NCBI GenBank assembly: GCA_037969565.1 | Contig: JBBKXQ010000049.1 | Span: 1 to 64,000 of the forward strand | Direction: 5' to 3' | DNA: 64,000 nucleotides | DNA from: SZUA-35 sp037969565 | GTDB lineage: Bacteria; Actinomycetota; Acidimicrobiia; Acidimicrobiales; SZUA-35 | Translations under genes and position numbers: made by a program | In this document: positions 51,744 through 61,367 of the stretch, piece after piece | Layout of the letters: the number at the start of each line of letters is the position of its first letter | Position numbering within the stretch: the first letter of the stretch is position 1 | Notes under the pieces: generated by a model | What the model was told of the DNA's origin: nothing | The model's input: only the letters and a program-made list of their open reading frames with translations | Databases searched by the model: none

Positions 51744-52034
51744 TCAGTGGTTCTGGAGTTCGTCGGCCTCGATGAGTCCGCCGGCAGCGGCCAACGCACT
51801 ACCGAGCATCACCGTGCGATCGAGAACGGCCTGCAGATAGTGCTCGGCGATGGTTTCGTGACCGGCGAGTGGAATTCGACCGAGCGATCGCACGACGGCG
51901 GTGGAGTCGGGGCTGATTCGAGCGGTGGTGGGCAATGTCGGGAGTCGACTCTCGTCACCCCAGAACGCCTTCAACTGTTTGGTCGAGGCCTTCGGACTCT
52001 TCCGTCGGCGTCCCCTCGATCGTTTGACACTCAT
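51744..52034 (-). CDS. Small hypothetical protein behind Snf2 helicase
   Basis: A 96-residue protein, very basic at the start (MSVKRSRGRRRKSPKAS) and then mostly helical (AEHYLQAVLDRTVMLGSALAAAGGLIEADEL). It begins one base after the helicase stop on the same strand, so it is in an operon with it and may bind nucleic acid. No family is recognised. Confidence 0.65.
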   Translation of the reverse strand: MSVKRSRGRRRKSPKASTKQLKAFWGDESRLPTLPTTARISPDSTAVVRSLGRIPLAGHETIAEHYLQAVLDRTVMLGSALAAAGGLIEADELQNH

Positions 52035-52035
52035 G

Positions 52036-55000
52036 TCACACCGCTTCCTTGATCGGATCTCGTGCTACATCGCCAGCACCGGAATCCACGCTGGTCGTCG
52101 ACTCGCCCGACGAGAGCGCTTCGTCTTCGGCGTCGAAACTGAGCAGCGCTTCGGGGTCGATTCCGAGGGCCGCTTGCAGCTGATTCGCATCGAGATCGTC
52201 GATGGAACTCGACTTCGGAAGGACGAGGTCGGCGATCTTCCGCTTTCCGGCGACCACTTCCTCGACCCGCTCGTCAACGGTTCCGGGACACACGAGTCGG
52301 TGGCAGACAACGGTGTTCTTCTGCCCGATTCGCCATACGCGGTCTCGGGCCTGATCTTCGACGGCGGGATTCCACCAGCGGTCGTACAGCACCACGTGGC
52401 TGGCCGCAGTGAGATTGAGCCCGGTGCCACCGGCCTTGAGCGAAAGAACCATTGCTCCGGGACCGGTGCCCTTCTGGAATTCGTCGACCATCCGATCTCG
52501 TGTTCCTCGAGCCAGCCCTCCGTGGTAACAGGCGATCGGCATGTCGAAGCGCTTGGACAGATAACGGGACATCTTCTCTCCCCACGACGCGAAGTGGGTG
52601 AAAATGAGAATGCGTTCGTTCGAAGCGAACACGGTTTCCATGATCTCGTTGAGACGAGCGAGTTTGCCCGACCGACCGTCGAGTTCTTCGTTGTCATCCT
52701 GGTAGTTGACCGGATGATTGCAGATCTGCTTGAGGGCGGTGATGGCGGCCAGCACGGCACCCTGCTTGCGGGGACCACCTTCCGCCGCCGATGCCTGCTG
52801 GGCCACGAGATTGTCGAGCACCGCTTGGTAGAGGCCGATCTGCTCGGGGGTCATTGCGCAATGGTCGAGCTCGTCGATGCGGTCTGGCAGTTCGGCTGCA
52901 ATTGCCGGCTCGGCCTTCGTGCGGCGGAACACCATGATGCCGTTGAGCGCTCGCAGAGCACCTTCGGCGTCGCTTCCGGCGTTGGTGGCCGAGAGTTGGG
53001 CGATGAACTGGTTGCGGCCTCCGACTAGTCCGGGGTTGGCCCAATCCAGAATGGCCCAGAGATCGCCGAGTCCGTTCTCGATGGGGGTACCCGTGAGGGC
53101 GAGGCGACTGCGGGCCGGGAGTCGTCGGAGTTGCTGTGCCGTTTCGCTCGTCGGGTTCTTGATGGCCTGCGCTTCATCGAGCACGACATGATTCCAGTTG
53201 ATCTTCTCGAGACCGTTCATGTCGCGGACCGCCGTGCCATAGGTGGTGATGACGATGTCAGCCCGCTCGGCCAGGCCGGCCAGCCCTTGTTGTGTGGCTC
53301 TGTTGGGACCGTGGTGGACACGGACCCGAGCACTCGGCACGAACTTCCTGGCCTCCGCAGCCCAGTTGCCAACGACCGCAGGCGGGGCGATGACCAGGGA
53401 GGGACCTTCGCCCTTCGTGAGGTTGATGTGGGCGAGCATGGTCGGCGTCTTGCCGAGACCCATATCGAGTGCGAGACAACCGCCCAGACCGGCGCCGTCG
53501 AGGAATCCCAACCAGGCCAGGGCGTTCGCCTGGTAGCTCCGAAGCTCGCCTCGGAACCCTTCGGGTTTCGTCGGTAGCTCAGTCGGGAGAGTTTTGGCAC
53601 TTCGCAGCAGATCGGCGGCCCAGCCCGTTCCGGTGATGGAGATACCACCCGAGAGTGGAGATCCTTCCAGGCCCAGTGCGTGTCGGAGCATGTCGGCGCC
53701 GGAGAGTCGAGTTGTGTTGGCCCGCTCGGCCAGGGCCGCCGCTGCCTGCTGGAGGTCGGCCTTGTCGAGTTCGATCCACTGACCGCGGCTCTTCACCAGC
53801 GGTCGGGCCTGGGCCGCCAGTCGTCGGATTTCTTCCGCCGATAGTTCGACGTCGTCGAAGAGCGCCGACCAGCGAACGTTTGCGAGCTGCTGAGCGCCGA
53901 CAACGGATTCGGCCGCCTCGGAGGTGAGGCGCAGAGAAGGCGATGCTTTCCGGCGGGACAAGGCCGGCACCCGAACATCGAAACCGGCAGCGGTGAGCAT
54001 GTCGCCCTGCACGGTCATCAGCTGCCAGGCCTCGTCTTGGCTCAGTAGCACTTCGCCTCGTCGTCGGGCGCCGGGCCGGAGGAGTGGCGGGAACAGACGC
54101 TCGAGTCGAGTGAGCTGATCCTTGGCCTCTTTCCGCTTGGTGTTGGACGCATTCACGAGAGCCGATTCGACCGGTTCGAGGTCGTGATTGGAAGTGGGAG
54201 CCAGGACCGCGAGATACCAGGCGTTCGAGTCGTCCGGTGGGTCGAGCTGGATGACAAGGCTGAACTTGAGCGGGGCGGTCACCGGCGCAGCCCACTGGTC
54301 GAGTCTCCGGGTGAGTTCGGCCCCTGCCCGGGCCGGGGCCTCGAAGGGTTCGCCGTCGAGTCGAGCCAACATGGCTTCCGCCACATCGGTCTTCGACCGA
54401 GGTGTCGGGGGTGGGGCCGGCACATCGAGCCGTCCGGCTGCGGTCGAGCAGATTGCGTCGAGCAGATCGGCGATGACGGCTTGGGTGGTGGTTCGTGGTT
54501 CCTGTTGTTGGGAGAAGGCGGACACGCTCGGCGGCAGAGCGTTGGTCAGATCCTGCAGCTCGTTCTGGTCGAGCAGCGCCGGAACCCACTGAACGGCGAA
54601 GTGAGCCGCATCTTTCGCCAACGGTTGATCGGTCGCTTCTTTCGGACGCCTGGTCTTCTTGACTTGGGGTACGACACGGCCCTGTGTTGCGAGCCGCACC
54701 GCGACGTTCGCCGCCAGGCCGATCCACTGAGCGCTGACGCCGACTTCGGAATCGGCGATGACCTCGCTGTTCCCGAGGCTGACGAGCCATCCGAGCACAT
54801 CACGAATGGGAGCGGAAACGGCTTCGATCTTCTCCCCGGTCGGGAGTTTGCCGCTCTGATGCGGTTCCCACATTTCGGACGATACGCCGGAGGCGTCGAG
54901 CCGTTCGAGCACGTCGTCGATCGTCTCGGGAGGGGCATTGAAACCGCCGGCCCACGCAATCACCCGGTCGGGAGTCCACGACAGTTGCAGGTCGGCTTCG

Positions 55001-55407
55001 CCGACTTCGCCTTCGGAGTTGTCGACCTTCGGTTCTGCCGGCGATTTCGATCCGATCAGATCGGTGAGAACTGCGTCGACACGCCGTATTTCTCGCTCGA
55101 AATCAGCGATGACCATCGAGCGTTCGGGGCCTCGGAGACGGTGCTGCGCATCGTCGGCGACAACGTGGAGGTCGTCGAGATTCCGCAGTAGGAGTCGGAC
55201 CCAGGCATCTCGGTGGGCGGTGAGGATCGACAACGCCTCTTCGCTCGCGTCACCATCGACATGGGCTTGGACGAGGGTGGCAAAACCCTGGGGAATTCCC
55301 TCACCGAGGATGCCTCGCAACTCGGTGCCGGGCTTGATCCCATTTGGAGAAGATTCGCTTGCGGGCAGCTTGCTCGCCACCTCAGCAGATATCAGGTCAG
55401 TCATCAC
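52036..55407 (-). CDS. Snf2-family DEAD/DEAH helicase
   Basis: A 1,123-residue Swi2/Snf2 ATPase of the HepA-like type common in actinobacteria. Residues 1 to about 620 are the accessory N-terminal region (SNF2-associated). The motor follows: ALDMGLGKT near residue 647, VVLDEAQAIKNP, LTGTPIENGLGDLW, then the helicase C lobe with LIFTHF, CYHGGLARGTRDRM, SLKAGGTGLNLTAASHVVLYDRWWNPAVEDQARDR-type motifs and RIGQ near 1024. It remodels protein-DNA or transcription complexes. Long acidic C-terminus. Start could be the second Met. Confidence 0.93.
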   Translation of the reverse strand: MMTDLISAEVASKLPASESSPNGIKPGTELRGILGEGIPQGFATLVQAHVDGDASEEALSILTAHRDAWVRLLLRNLDDLHVVADDAQHRLRGPERSMVIADFEREIRRVDAVLTDLIGSKSPAEPKVDNSEGEVGEADLQLSWTPDRVIAWAGGFNAPPETIDDVLERLDASGVSSEMWEPHQSGKLPTGEKIEAVSAPIRDVLGWLVSLGNSEVIADSEVGVSAQWIGLAANVAVRLATQGRVVPQVKKTRRPKEATDQPLAKDAAHFAVQWVPALLDQNELQDLTNALPPSVSAFSQQQEPRTTTQAVIADLLDAICSTAAGRLDVPAPPPTPRSKTDVAEAMLARLDGEPFEAPARAGAELTRRLDQWAAPVTAPLKFSLVIQLDPPDDSNAWYLAVLAPTSNHDLEPVESALVNASNTKRKEAKDQLTRLERLFPPLLRPGARRRGEVLLSQDEAWQLMTVQGDMLTAAGFDVRVPALSRRKASPSLRLTSEAAESVVGAQQLANVRWSALFDDVELSAEEIRRLAAQARPLVKSRGQWIELDKADLQQAAAALAERANTTRLSGADMLRHALGLEGSPLSGGISITGTGWAADLLRSAKTLPTELPTKPEGFRGELRSYQANALAWLGFLDGAGLGGCLALDMGLGKTPTMLAHINLTKGEGPSLVIAPPAVVGNWAAEARKFVPSARVRVHHGPNRATQQGLAGLAERADIVITTYGTAVRDMNGLEKINWNHVVLDEAQAIKNPTSETAQQLRRLPARSRLALTGTPIENGLGDLWAILDWANPGLVGGRNQFIAQLSATNAGSDAEGALRALNGIMVFRRTKAEPAIAAELPDRIDELDHCAMTPEQIGLYQAVLDNLVAQQASAAEGGPRKQGAVLAAITALKQICNHPVNYQDDNEELDGRSGKLARLNEIMETVFASNERILIFTHFASWGEKMSRYLSKRFDMPIACYHGGLARGTRDRMVDEFQKGTGPGAMVLSLKAGGTGLNLTAASHVVLYDRWWNPAVEDQARDRVWRIGQKNTVVCHRLVCPGTVDERVEEVVAGKRKIADLVLPKSSSIDDLDANQLQAALGIDPEALLSFDAEDEALSSGESTTSVDSGAGDVARDPIKEAV

Positions 55408-55601
55408 GCCGTTTCGATTCGCGGACTCAGTAGTCGACGCTCAGATGCAGATCAACTGCATGTGCCGGGGCGGCGGGTGCTTCCACGAGAAGGTACAGAC
55501 CCACCAGCGAGCGCCGGTCATATGAGTCTATCGGCCATTGCCGGTGATCGGTGAGATGGTCGGGCGAGATGCGGGTGACGTGCGACCGCGGATCGGTGCG
55601 T
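55408..55601. other. Intergenic region with possible gene remnant
   Basis: Between the helicase start and the HD gene there is no complete gene. A minus-strand frame ending at 55427 reads like protein at its C-terminus (DRRSLVGLYLLVEAP, HAVDLHLSVDY) but has no credible start codon. It may be a decayed gene or chance. The helicase promoter should be here; no clear boxes were seen. Confidence 0.3.
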
Positions 55602-56171
55602 TTACTGACGAGGCTCGAAGAAGGCCCGCACGAGTGGTTCGAAGTGCTCGAGCGGTTCGCTCCGGTAGTCGGCGTCAAAGGCCAGTTGGTCGTACTTGGC
55701 GCAGAATTCCTCGGTGTAGTCGAAGAATTCGTGTCCGCGGAACTCCTCCCGGGCGTTGCTGTCGGCACCGATGTAATCCCAGAAGTAGTAGCCCTGGAAG
55801 ATGCCGTGGTGCTTCACCATGAAGTAGTTGGCTTCCGACGCGAAAGGCTTGATCATGGCGGCGGCGATGTCTGGGTGGTTGTACGGAGCGAAATTGTCAC
55901 CGATGTCGTGGATGAGCGCACACAAGACGTACTCGTCATCCTGGCCGTCGCGTTGGGCTCGGGTTGCGGTTTGGAGGCTGTGCTCGAGCCGGTTCACCGG
56001 GAAACCTCCGTGGTCGGCCTCGAGGTAACGAAGCTGCTCCATCACCTTGTCGGCGACGAGCGCTTGGGTGTGGGCCAACTGCGGGACGATCTTCGCCCAG
56101 TCTTCGGCCGTGCTCTCCTCGAAGGAACGGAACGTGGTGAGCCGCTCGGGTGCTTGTGTGAGATCAGTCAT
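55602..56171 (-). CDS. HD-domain protein, possible diiron oxygenase type
   Basis: A 189-residue HD-fold protein. Metal ligands: NRLEHSLQTATRA (His), ALIHDIGD (His-Asp) and later NYFMVKHHGIFQGYYFWD (His-His), then Asp near 165. The HD with an added KHHGIFQ segment resembles PhnZ-like and myo-inositol-oxygenase-like mixed-valence diiron enzymes rather than nucleotide phosphohydrolases; this is a resemblance only. Alone, divergent from the molybdoenzyme gene. Confidence 0.78.
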   Translation of the reverse strand: MTDLTQAPERLTTFRSFEESTAEDWAKIVPQLAHTQALVADKVMEQLRYLEADHGGFPVNRLEHSLQTATRAQRDGQDDEYVLCALIHDIGDNFAPYNHPDIAAAMIKPFASEANYFMVKHHGIFQGYYFWDYIGADSNAREEFRGHEFFDYTEEFCAKYDQLAFDADYRSEPLEHFEPLVRAFFEPRQ

Positions 56172-56188
56172 GAAATCGACGTTACCCC

Positions 56189-58459
56189 ATGGCGCATGAG
56201 AGAATCGAGTCCGTGACTGAGACCAGAACTGCCATTCGAACGTGCCCGCTCTGCGAAGCCGGATGTGGACTCGAGATCACACTCGAATCGGCGAGCGATC
56301 GGGTGATCCGAATCCGGGGCGACCAGGAAGATGTGTTCTCGGCCGGGTTCATCTGCCCGAAAGGCACGACGTTGGGGCATCTCCACGCCGATCCCGATTG
56401 GCTTCGCTCGCCCCGGATCAAACGCAACGGACAATTCGAGGAGGCCACGTGGGAGGAAGCTTTCGCTCACATCGAAGCGAATCTCCTGCCGATCATCAGC
56501 GAGAGTGGCAAGGATTCGATTGCGGTCTACCTCGGAAACCCAGGAGCCCACTCTCTCGCCCCCATGTTGCACAATCGCACGCTTCTGCGGGCCATCGGAA
56601 GTCGCAACATCTTCTCTGCATCCACGGTCGATCAACGGCCGAAAGAGATCTCGGCGGCGCTCATGTTCGGGTCGGTCACGGTTCCCGTTCCCGATCTCGA
56701 TCGCACCGATTACCTCCTCATGCTCGGCGCCAACCCGTACGCCTCGAATGGGTCGCTCTGCACCGCCCCCGACTTTCCTGGACGGCTCGAGCGCATTCAG
56801 GCTCGCGGTGGCAAGGTCGTCGTCGTCGACCCACGACGAAGTGAAACCGCAGCGAAGGCCGATCAGCACCTCGCTATTCGCCCTGGCACCGACGCCCATT
56901 TGCTGGCCGCGATCGCGTCCACCCTCTTCGACGAGGGACTCGCCGACGCCTCGAATGTGGCGGCCCACTGCAAGGGTCTCGATGATCTCTCCGTGCTCTT
57001 CGCTCCCTTCACTGCGGCATCGGTCGCGTCCGTCTGCGGCGTGGAAGCCGAAGAGATTCGGGTGTTGGCTCGCGAGCTCGCAGCAGCCCCGACGGCCGCG
57101 GTGTACGGCCGAATCGGCACCTGTACCCAGGAATTCGGAACCCTCGCATCCTGGTTGGTCGATGTGGTGAACATCCTCACCGGAAACCTCGACCGGGTCG
57201 GCGGTGCGATGTTTGCGAAGGGTGCGGCCGGGCAGCCGTCCACGAAAGGTGCCCCTGGCGTAGGGCGGGGATTCGTGATGGGGCGTTCGACGTCACGGGT
57301 GAGTGGATCTCCCGAATCACTGGGCGAGTTCCCGGTCACCGTGCTGCCGGAGGAAATCGAGACGCCGGGCGAGGGGCAGGTGCGAGCGCTGATCACCGTG
57401 GCGGGCAATCCTGTCAGCTCGAACCCCAACAGCAACCGACTCGACGCCGCGCTGGCGTCGCTCACGTTCATGGTGTCGATCGATCCCTACGTGAACGAGA
57501 CGACCCGGCACGCCGACGTGATCCTGCCCCCTCCCAGCCCCCTCCAGAAGAGCCACTACGACCTTGCCCTGCTCAACTTCGCCGTTCGAAACGTTGCCAA
57601 CTACTCGGCGCCGGTGATCCCACTCGAGCCCGATCAGATCGGCGAGGACGAGATCATGCTCCGGCTGGCCGCCATCTTCGCTGGAGTCGGTGGTGAGGTC
57701 GATCTGGCCGGAATGAACGAAGCAAGCGCCCGCTCGATGCTCGAGAGTGGGGTGAGAAACGAGTACAGCAACATTGCCGGTCGGGATGTCGACGAACTGA
57801 TGGAGATGCTCGACGGCCACGAGGGTGTCGAGACACTGCTCGACATCATGATTCGCACGGGTCCCTTCGGCGATGGTTTCGGCACCGATCCCGAGGGTCT
57901 GTCACTCGATGTTCTCGAGCGCAACCCGCACGGTGTCGACCTCGGCGCACTCGAGCCCAACCGGGTGCCGGACAACCTCCGAACCCCCGACGGCCTGATC
58001 GACGTCACTCCCCCGATCCTCGTGGCCGACGTCGCTCGTCTCGTGGCCTCGATCGATCGTGACTGGGACTCATCGATCGTTCTGGTCGGTCGTCGACACG
58101 TCAGGTCGAACAATTCCTGGATGCACAACATTCGAGTTCTCACGAAGGGCAAGAACCGCTGCACGATGCAGATCAACCCCGGTGATGCCGAGCGTCTGGG
58201 CATTGCAAACGGTGCCGCGGCCAAGGTGGTGTCCCGGGTTGGCGAGGTCACGATCACGGCCGAGGTCACCGACGGAATCCGACGTGGCGTGGTGAGCATC
58301 CCCCACGGATTCGGTCAGAACATGGACGGCGTGGAACTCTCGATCGCCTCTGACTACAACGGCGTCAACACCAACGTGCTCACCGATGAGTACTTGCGCG
58401 ACGAGCTGAGCGGCAACATCGCCCTCAACGGAGTTCCGGTCACCGTCGCTCCGGCCTGA
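56189..58459 (+). CDS. Molybdopterin-dependent oxidoreductase
   Basis: A 756-residue molybdo/tungsto-bis-MGD enzyme of the formate dehydrogenase/DMSO reductase superfamily. The 4Fe-4S cysteines are CPLCEAGC and FICPKG (residues about 18-56). NIFSASTVDQRPKEISAALMFG precedes the cofactor region, LLMLGANPYASNGSL follows, and the C-terminal domain has NNSWMHNIRVLTKGKNRC and the molybdopterin-binding IPHGFGQN. No Cys or Sec is visible at the usual metal-ligand place. No partner electron-transfer subunit is adjacent. Start at ATG 56189; GTG 56213 is possible. Substrate unknown. Confidence 0.9.
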   Translation: MAHERIESVTETRTAIRTCPLCEAGCGLEITLESASDRVIRIRGDQEDVFSAGFICPKGTTLGHLHADPDWLRSPRIKRNGQFEEATWEEAFAHIEANLLPIISESGKDSIAVYLGNPGAHSLAPMLHNRTLLRAIGSRNIFSASTVDQRPKEISAALMFGSVTVPVPDLDRTDYLLMLGANPYASNGSLCTAPDFPGRLERIQARGGKVVVVDPRRSETAAKADQHLAIRPGTDAHLLAAIASTLFDEGLADASNVAAHCKGLDDLSVLFAPFTAASVASVCGVEAEEIRVLARELAAAPTAAVYGRIGTCTQEFGTLASWLVDVVNILTGNLDRVGGAMFAKGAAGQPSTKGAPGVGRGFVMGRSTSRVSGSPESLGEFPVTVLPEEIETPGEGQVRALITVAGNPVSSNPNSNRLDAALASLTFMVSIDPYVNETTRHADVILPPPSPLQKSHYDLALLNFAVRNVANYSAPVIPLEPDQIGEDEIMLRLAAIFAGVGGEVDLAGMNEASARSMLESGVRNEYSNIAGRDVDELMEMLDGHEGVETLLDIMIRTGPFGDGFGTDPEGLSLDVLERNPHGVDLGALEPNRVPDNLRTPDGLIDVTPPILVADVARLVASIDRDWDSSIVLVGRRHVRSNNSWMHNIRVLTKGKNRCTMQINPGDAERLGIANGAAAKVVSRVGEVTITAEVTDGIRRGVVSIPHGFGQNMDGVELSIASDYNGVNTNVLTDEYLRDELSGNIALNGVPVTVAPA

Positions 58460-58480
58460 GCCGACAACCGGCCCCAGTGC

Positions 58481-59290
58481 TCAGGTCCGGTTCCACACCG
58501 GCATCGATCCGGTGTCGGCGTCGAACTCGCGGAGCCAGAGCGAATAGAATGAAGGGTCGGTGAGTTGCGACGGGTGGTGCCCGGGCAGGGCGGAGACAGC
58601 CATTGCCGGGAGTAACTCGAAGAGGAAACTCAGCGACCACTTGAACATCCGCCAATGAGCAACCGGATGGAAGAATCGCCCCTGCCGAAACAGCAGGTAG
58701 GTGGTATTGATCACGGCGAACAGCGCCAGTACGAGCATCGACGTGATCATTCCCCCGACATAGATTCGGCGGCCGCCGTGGACGTCGTGGAATGCATCCC
58801 AGGCCGCATTCTTGTGCTCGACCTCTTCGGCCAGATGCCACAGGAACAGCGTGGCCGGAACGTCGTCGGCTCCATCCAAGAGCTCCCCGAGTCGGGACTC
58901 GGTCCAGCGGGCGGCCGAGTAGGCAACGGTTTCGAACCCGGCGGCGAAGGCCACGTTGAATGCATCGGAGCGGCTTCGATGGAGCCAATCGAATGTCGAC
59001 CGCATCCACCGCTCCATCGTGGCCAAGCCCGGTTCCTGCGAGATCAGGAGATCGTTGAAACGCCGGTGTTGCTTGTGGTGCTCCATTTCCTGATGCAGGA
59101 AGTCTCTGGTGTCCTCCTGTAGCTCGGGACTCAGGTGGGGAAGCGTTGACCGGACCGACTTCACCACGTACGGCTCGGCGAACGGCATCATCAACGAGAC
59201 GGCGTTCGCAGCGCACGCAAACTCGGGTAGCCGGGGATGCCAGCGCGACTCGAAGTCGTCGGGGTAGGTGAAGGTCACCCGTCGCGTCAT
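58481..59290 (-). CDS. Predicted metal-dependent hydrolase (PF10118-like)
   Basis: A 269-residue ferritin-like protein. Probable diiron ligands: RDFLHQEMEHHKQHRRFN (Glu, His) in one helix and LAEEVEHKNAAWDAFHD (Glu, Glu, His) in another. A hydrophobic helix (YVGGMITSMLVLALFAVINTTYLLF, about 177-200) suggests membrane association. The family is annotated as metal-dependent hydrolase but chemistry is unproven. Convergent with the molybdoenzyme. Confidence 0.85.
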   Translation of the reverse strand: MTRRVTFTYPDDFESRWHPRLPEFACAANAVSLMMPFAEPYVVKSVRSTLPHLSPELQEDTRDFLHQEMEHHKQHRRFNDLLISQEPGLATMERWMRSTFDWLHRSRSDAFNVAFAAGFETVAYSAARWTESRLGELLDGADDVPATLFLWHLAEEVEHKNAAWDAFHDVHGGRRIYVGGMITSMLVLALFAVINTTYLLFRQGRFFHPVAHWRMFKWSLSFLFELLPAMAVSALPGHHPSQLTDPSFYSLWLREFDADTGSMPVWNRT

Positions 59291-59362
59291 GACATCAGTA
59301 TCGGTCGTTCGCCGGCACTTCTGATCATTCGGCCACTTGGGCAGTGACCTGAGCCTGTCGGC

Positions 59363-61366
59363 TCAGCCCCGGAGCGCGGTGAATCGGGTTTTGAACTCCA
59401 CACTTTCGGAGAAGTTGAGCATCACCTGACCGCGACTGGTGCCGCCGTAGAGCTTGTCGACCCAGAAGGAGAGGCCGGGCGCATCCGGCTCACGGTCCAT
59501 CACATTGCGGTAGACCAGTTCGACGAAGGCCTGATCGGAGAGGGTGCCGTAGCGAGCCTTGAACTCGTTCGACCCGGCGAACGACTCGCTGATCGATTCG
59601 ATCCGGGTTCCGAGGCCAGTCCAGTAGGCCAACCCGGCCTTGTCGGCCTCCCGCAGGAAGTAGGCCTCGTAGAGCCTTGCGACGGCACCCGTCGAGTCGA
59701 AGTCGTACAACTTCTGGGTTGTGGCTCGCTGGTATTCGACCGACTCGGAGAACCCGACCATCACCTGACCGCGGCTCGTGCCGTTGGCCAACTGCTCGGC
59801 CCAATACGTCCGGCCCGCGGCATCGGAATTGCGCCCGAGCACATTTCGATAGATCAGATCGACGAACTCGGGGTTGCCGAGTTGGCCGTAGCGGGCAACG
59901 AATTCGGGCGACTCGGAGAACACTTGTGAGACTTCCCGGAGCTCGAGGCCCTGACGCAGCGACGAAACCCAATAGTCGAGACCCGGTTCATCGGGCATCC
60001 GGAGGAAGTACGCCAGGTAGAGCCGCATGACCTGCGCTCGCTGGTTGACGATCGTGAGTGGATCCGAAGCTACAAGCCCATTGCTCGCATCGGGTCGGCT
60101 GAGAAATCCGAGCCGCTCGTAGGTGCCACCGAGCACCTGCGTGTCGTCGGCCCCGAGCCAATCAGCCAACACGGTGGCGTAGACCGAGCGGAAATCCACG
60201 GTCGGCGCCTGATTGCCACGACGGTCGAGGGCCGTGAGCGACGGAAACTCTCCGTAGAAGCCACCCTTGACCCGAGGACCGATGGCCATGAGCGTGCTGG
60301 CCGATCCGTGGTCGACGCCGCCGGAGTTGTTCGCCTTGGCCCGACGACCGAATTCGGAAACCGTCAGGATGGTGGTGCGATTGGCGAACCCGATTGCGAG
60401 TGTCTGGTGGAAGAGCGTGAGGGCTGCGTTGAGCTCCTGCATGCGCTTGCGATGCATTTCCACGTGCCCCGCGTGGCCATCGAAGTCGCCGTAGGAAACC
60501 TCGATCACGCGGATCCCGAGGTTGGCGTTGATCAAGCGGGCGGCGAGAACCAGGTCGGCGGCGAGGTCGCCTTCTGGAAGTGGGTTCTGGTACACCGACG
60601 AGACGTCGCGGGCGATTGCGAGGGACGACCGTCCCGACTCCGCAATTGCGTCGGCGAGAGATCCGAGTCCGGTCGAGCCGGCAGCCATGGCGTCGAATGC
60701 AGCCATCTGCTTGAGTTCCCATGGCTCGGCATCAGCGAAGTCGAACAGACCACTGGGGTTGGCAGGGAGCGCAGTGGCGGTCCGGCGGTTGCCCTGCATC
60801 AGGAGAGGCACGGTGCGACCGATGGCCACGGCGTGGAACGGGTCGGCTCCGCCCGGAAGGCCATCCATGTAACGACCGACCCAGCCCGAGGTGGGAGCGC
60901 CGTTGCCGGCTCGTCCGGTCATCCAGCGAGCTGTCGACTCGAAATGGCTCAGGTTGCTGCCCGGGTCGCCGACGCCGTCGATGACGGCAACCTGGCCGTT
61001 GTCGAACAGGCCCTTGAGATAGCCGAGCTCGGGGTGGAGGCCCCGTGAACCGCCGATCTGCAGCGCTGCGTTCTGGGCGATCGCCACACCTTTTCGTAGG
61101 TCGTAGTAGGCGCCGTCTCCGGTTGGAGCGACGGTGTTGAGCCCGTCGTTGCCGCCTTCCATGTTCAGGATGACGAGCACACCATCGGTGGGGCCGATCG
61201 GTGAGGCCGCTCCGGCCATCTCGGCGAATCCCAGCGGAAGCATTGCCGCGCCACCCACGGCCGCCGCAGCCTGGAGGAATCGGCGCCGCTGGAGTGATCC
61301 GGAATCAGAGACTGACGACGACAGTGCGCGTCGGATCTCGGCATTGGTGGGGTCGAATCGAGTCAT
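59363..61366 (-). CDS. TAT-exported DUF1501 protein with C-terminal DUF4214 domains
   Basis: A 667-residue exported protein. Twin-arginine signal SLQRRRFLQAAAAVGG at residues 24-39. The DUF1501 (sulfatase-like fold) domain covers about 55-430: VLVILNMEGGNDGLNTV, HFESTARWMTG, RRAKANNSGGVDHGSAS. The last 230 residues hold DUF4214 repeats (LYLAYFLRMPDEPGLDYW; EQLANGTSRGQVMVGFSESVEY; LYGGTSRGQVMLNFSESVEF). Start at ATG 61366, one base after the stop of the DUF1800 gene, so they form an operon. Function of the pair is unknown. Confidence 0.88.
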   Translation of the reverse strand: MTRFDPTNAEIRRALSSSVSDSGSLQRRRFLQAAAAVGGAAMLPLGFAEMAGAASPIGPTDGVLVILNMEGGNDGLNTVAPTGDGAYYDLRKGVAIAQNAALQIGGSRGLHPELGYLKGLFDNGQVAVIDGVGDPGSNLSHFESTARWMTGRAGNGAPTSGWVGRYMDGLPGGADPFHAVAIGRTVPLLMQGNRRTATALPANPSGLFDFADAEPWELKQMAAFDAMAAGSTGLGSLADAIAESGRSSLAIARDVSSVYQNPLPEGDLAADLVLAARLINANLGIRVIEVSYGDFDGHAGHVEMHRKRMQELNAALTLFHQTLAIGFANRTTILTVSEFGRRAKANNSGGVDHGSASTLMAIGPRVKGGFYGEFPSLTALDRRGNQAPTVDFRSVYATVLADWLGADDTQVLGGTYERLGFLSRPDASNGLVASDPLTIVNQRAQVMRLYLAYFLRMPDEPGLDYWVSSLRQGLELREVSQVFSESPEFVARYGQLGNPEFVDLIYRNVLGRNSDAAGRTYWAEQLANGTSRGQVMVGFSESVEYQRATTQKLYDFDSTGAVARLYEAYFLREADKAGLAYWTGLGTRIESISESFAGSNEFKARYGTLSDQAFVELVYRNVMDREPDAPGLSFWVDKLYGGTSRGQVMLNFSESVEFKTRFTALRG

Positions 61367-61367
61367 G

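Noticed and set aside
51901..53028. 375-residue plus-strand open frame
   Set aside because: Antisense of the Snf2 helicase C-terminal lobe, without any recognisable domain.
55427..55768. 113-residue minus-strand gene
   Set aside because: Its C-terminus looks protein-like but its N-terminal two-thirds overlap the HD gene, and no start codon exists in the gap; kept only as a possible remnant.
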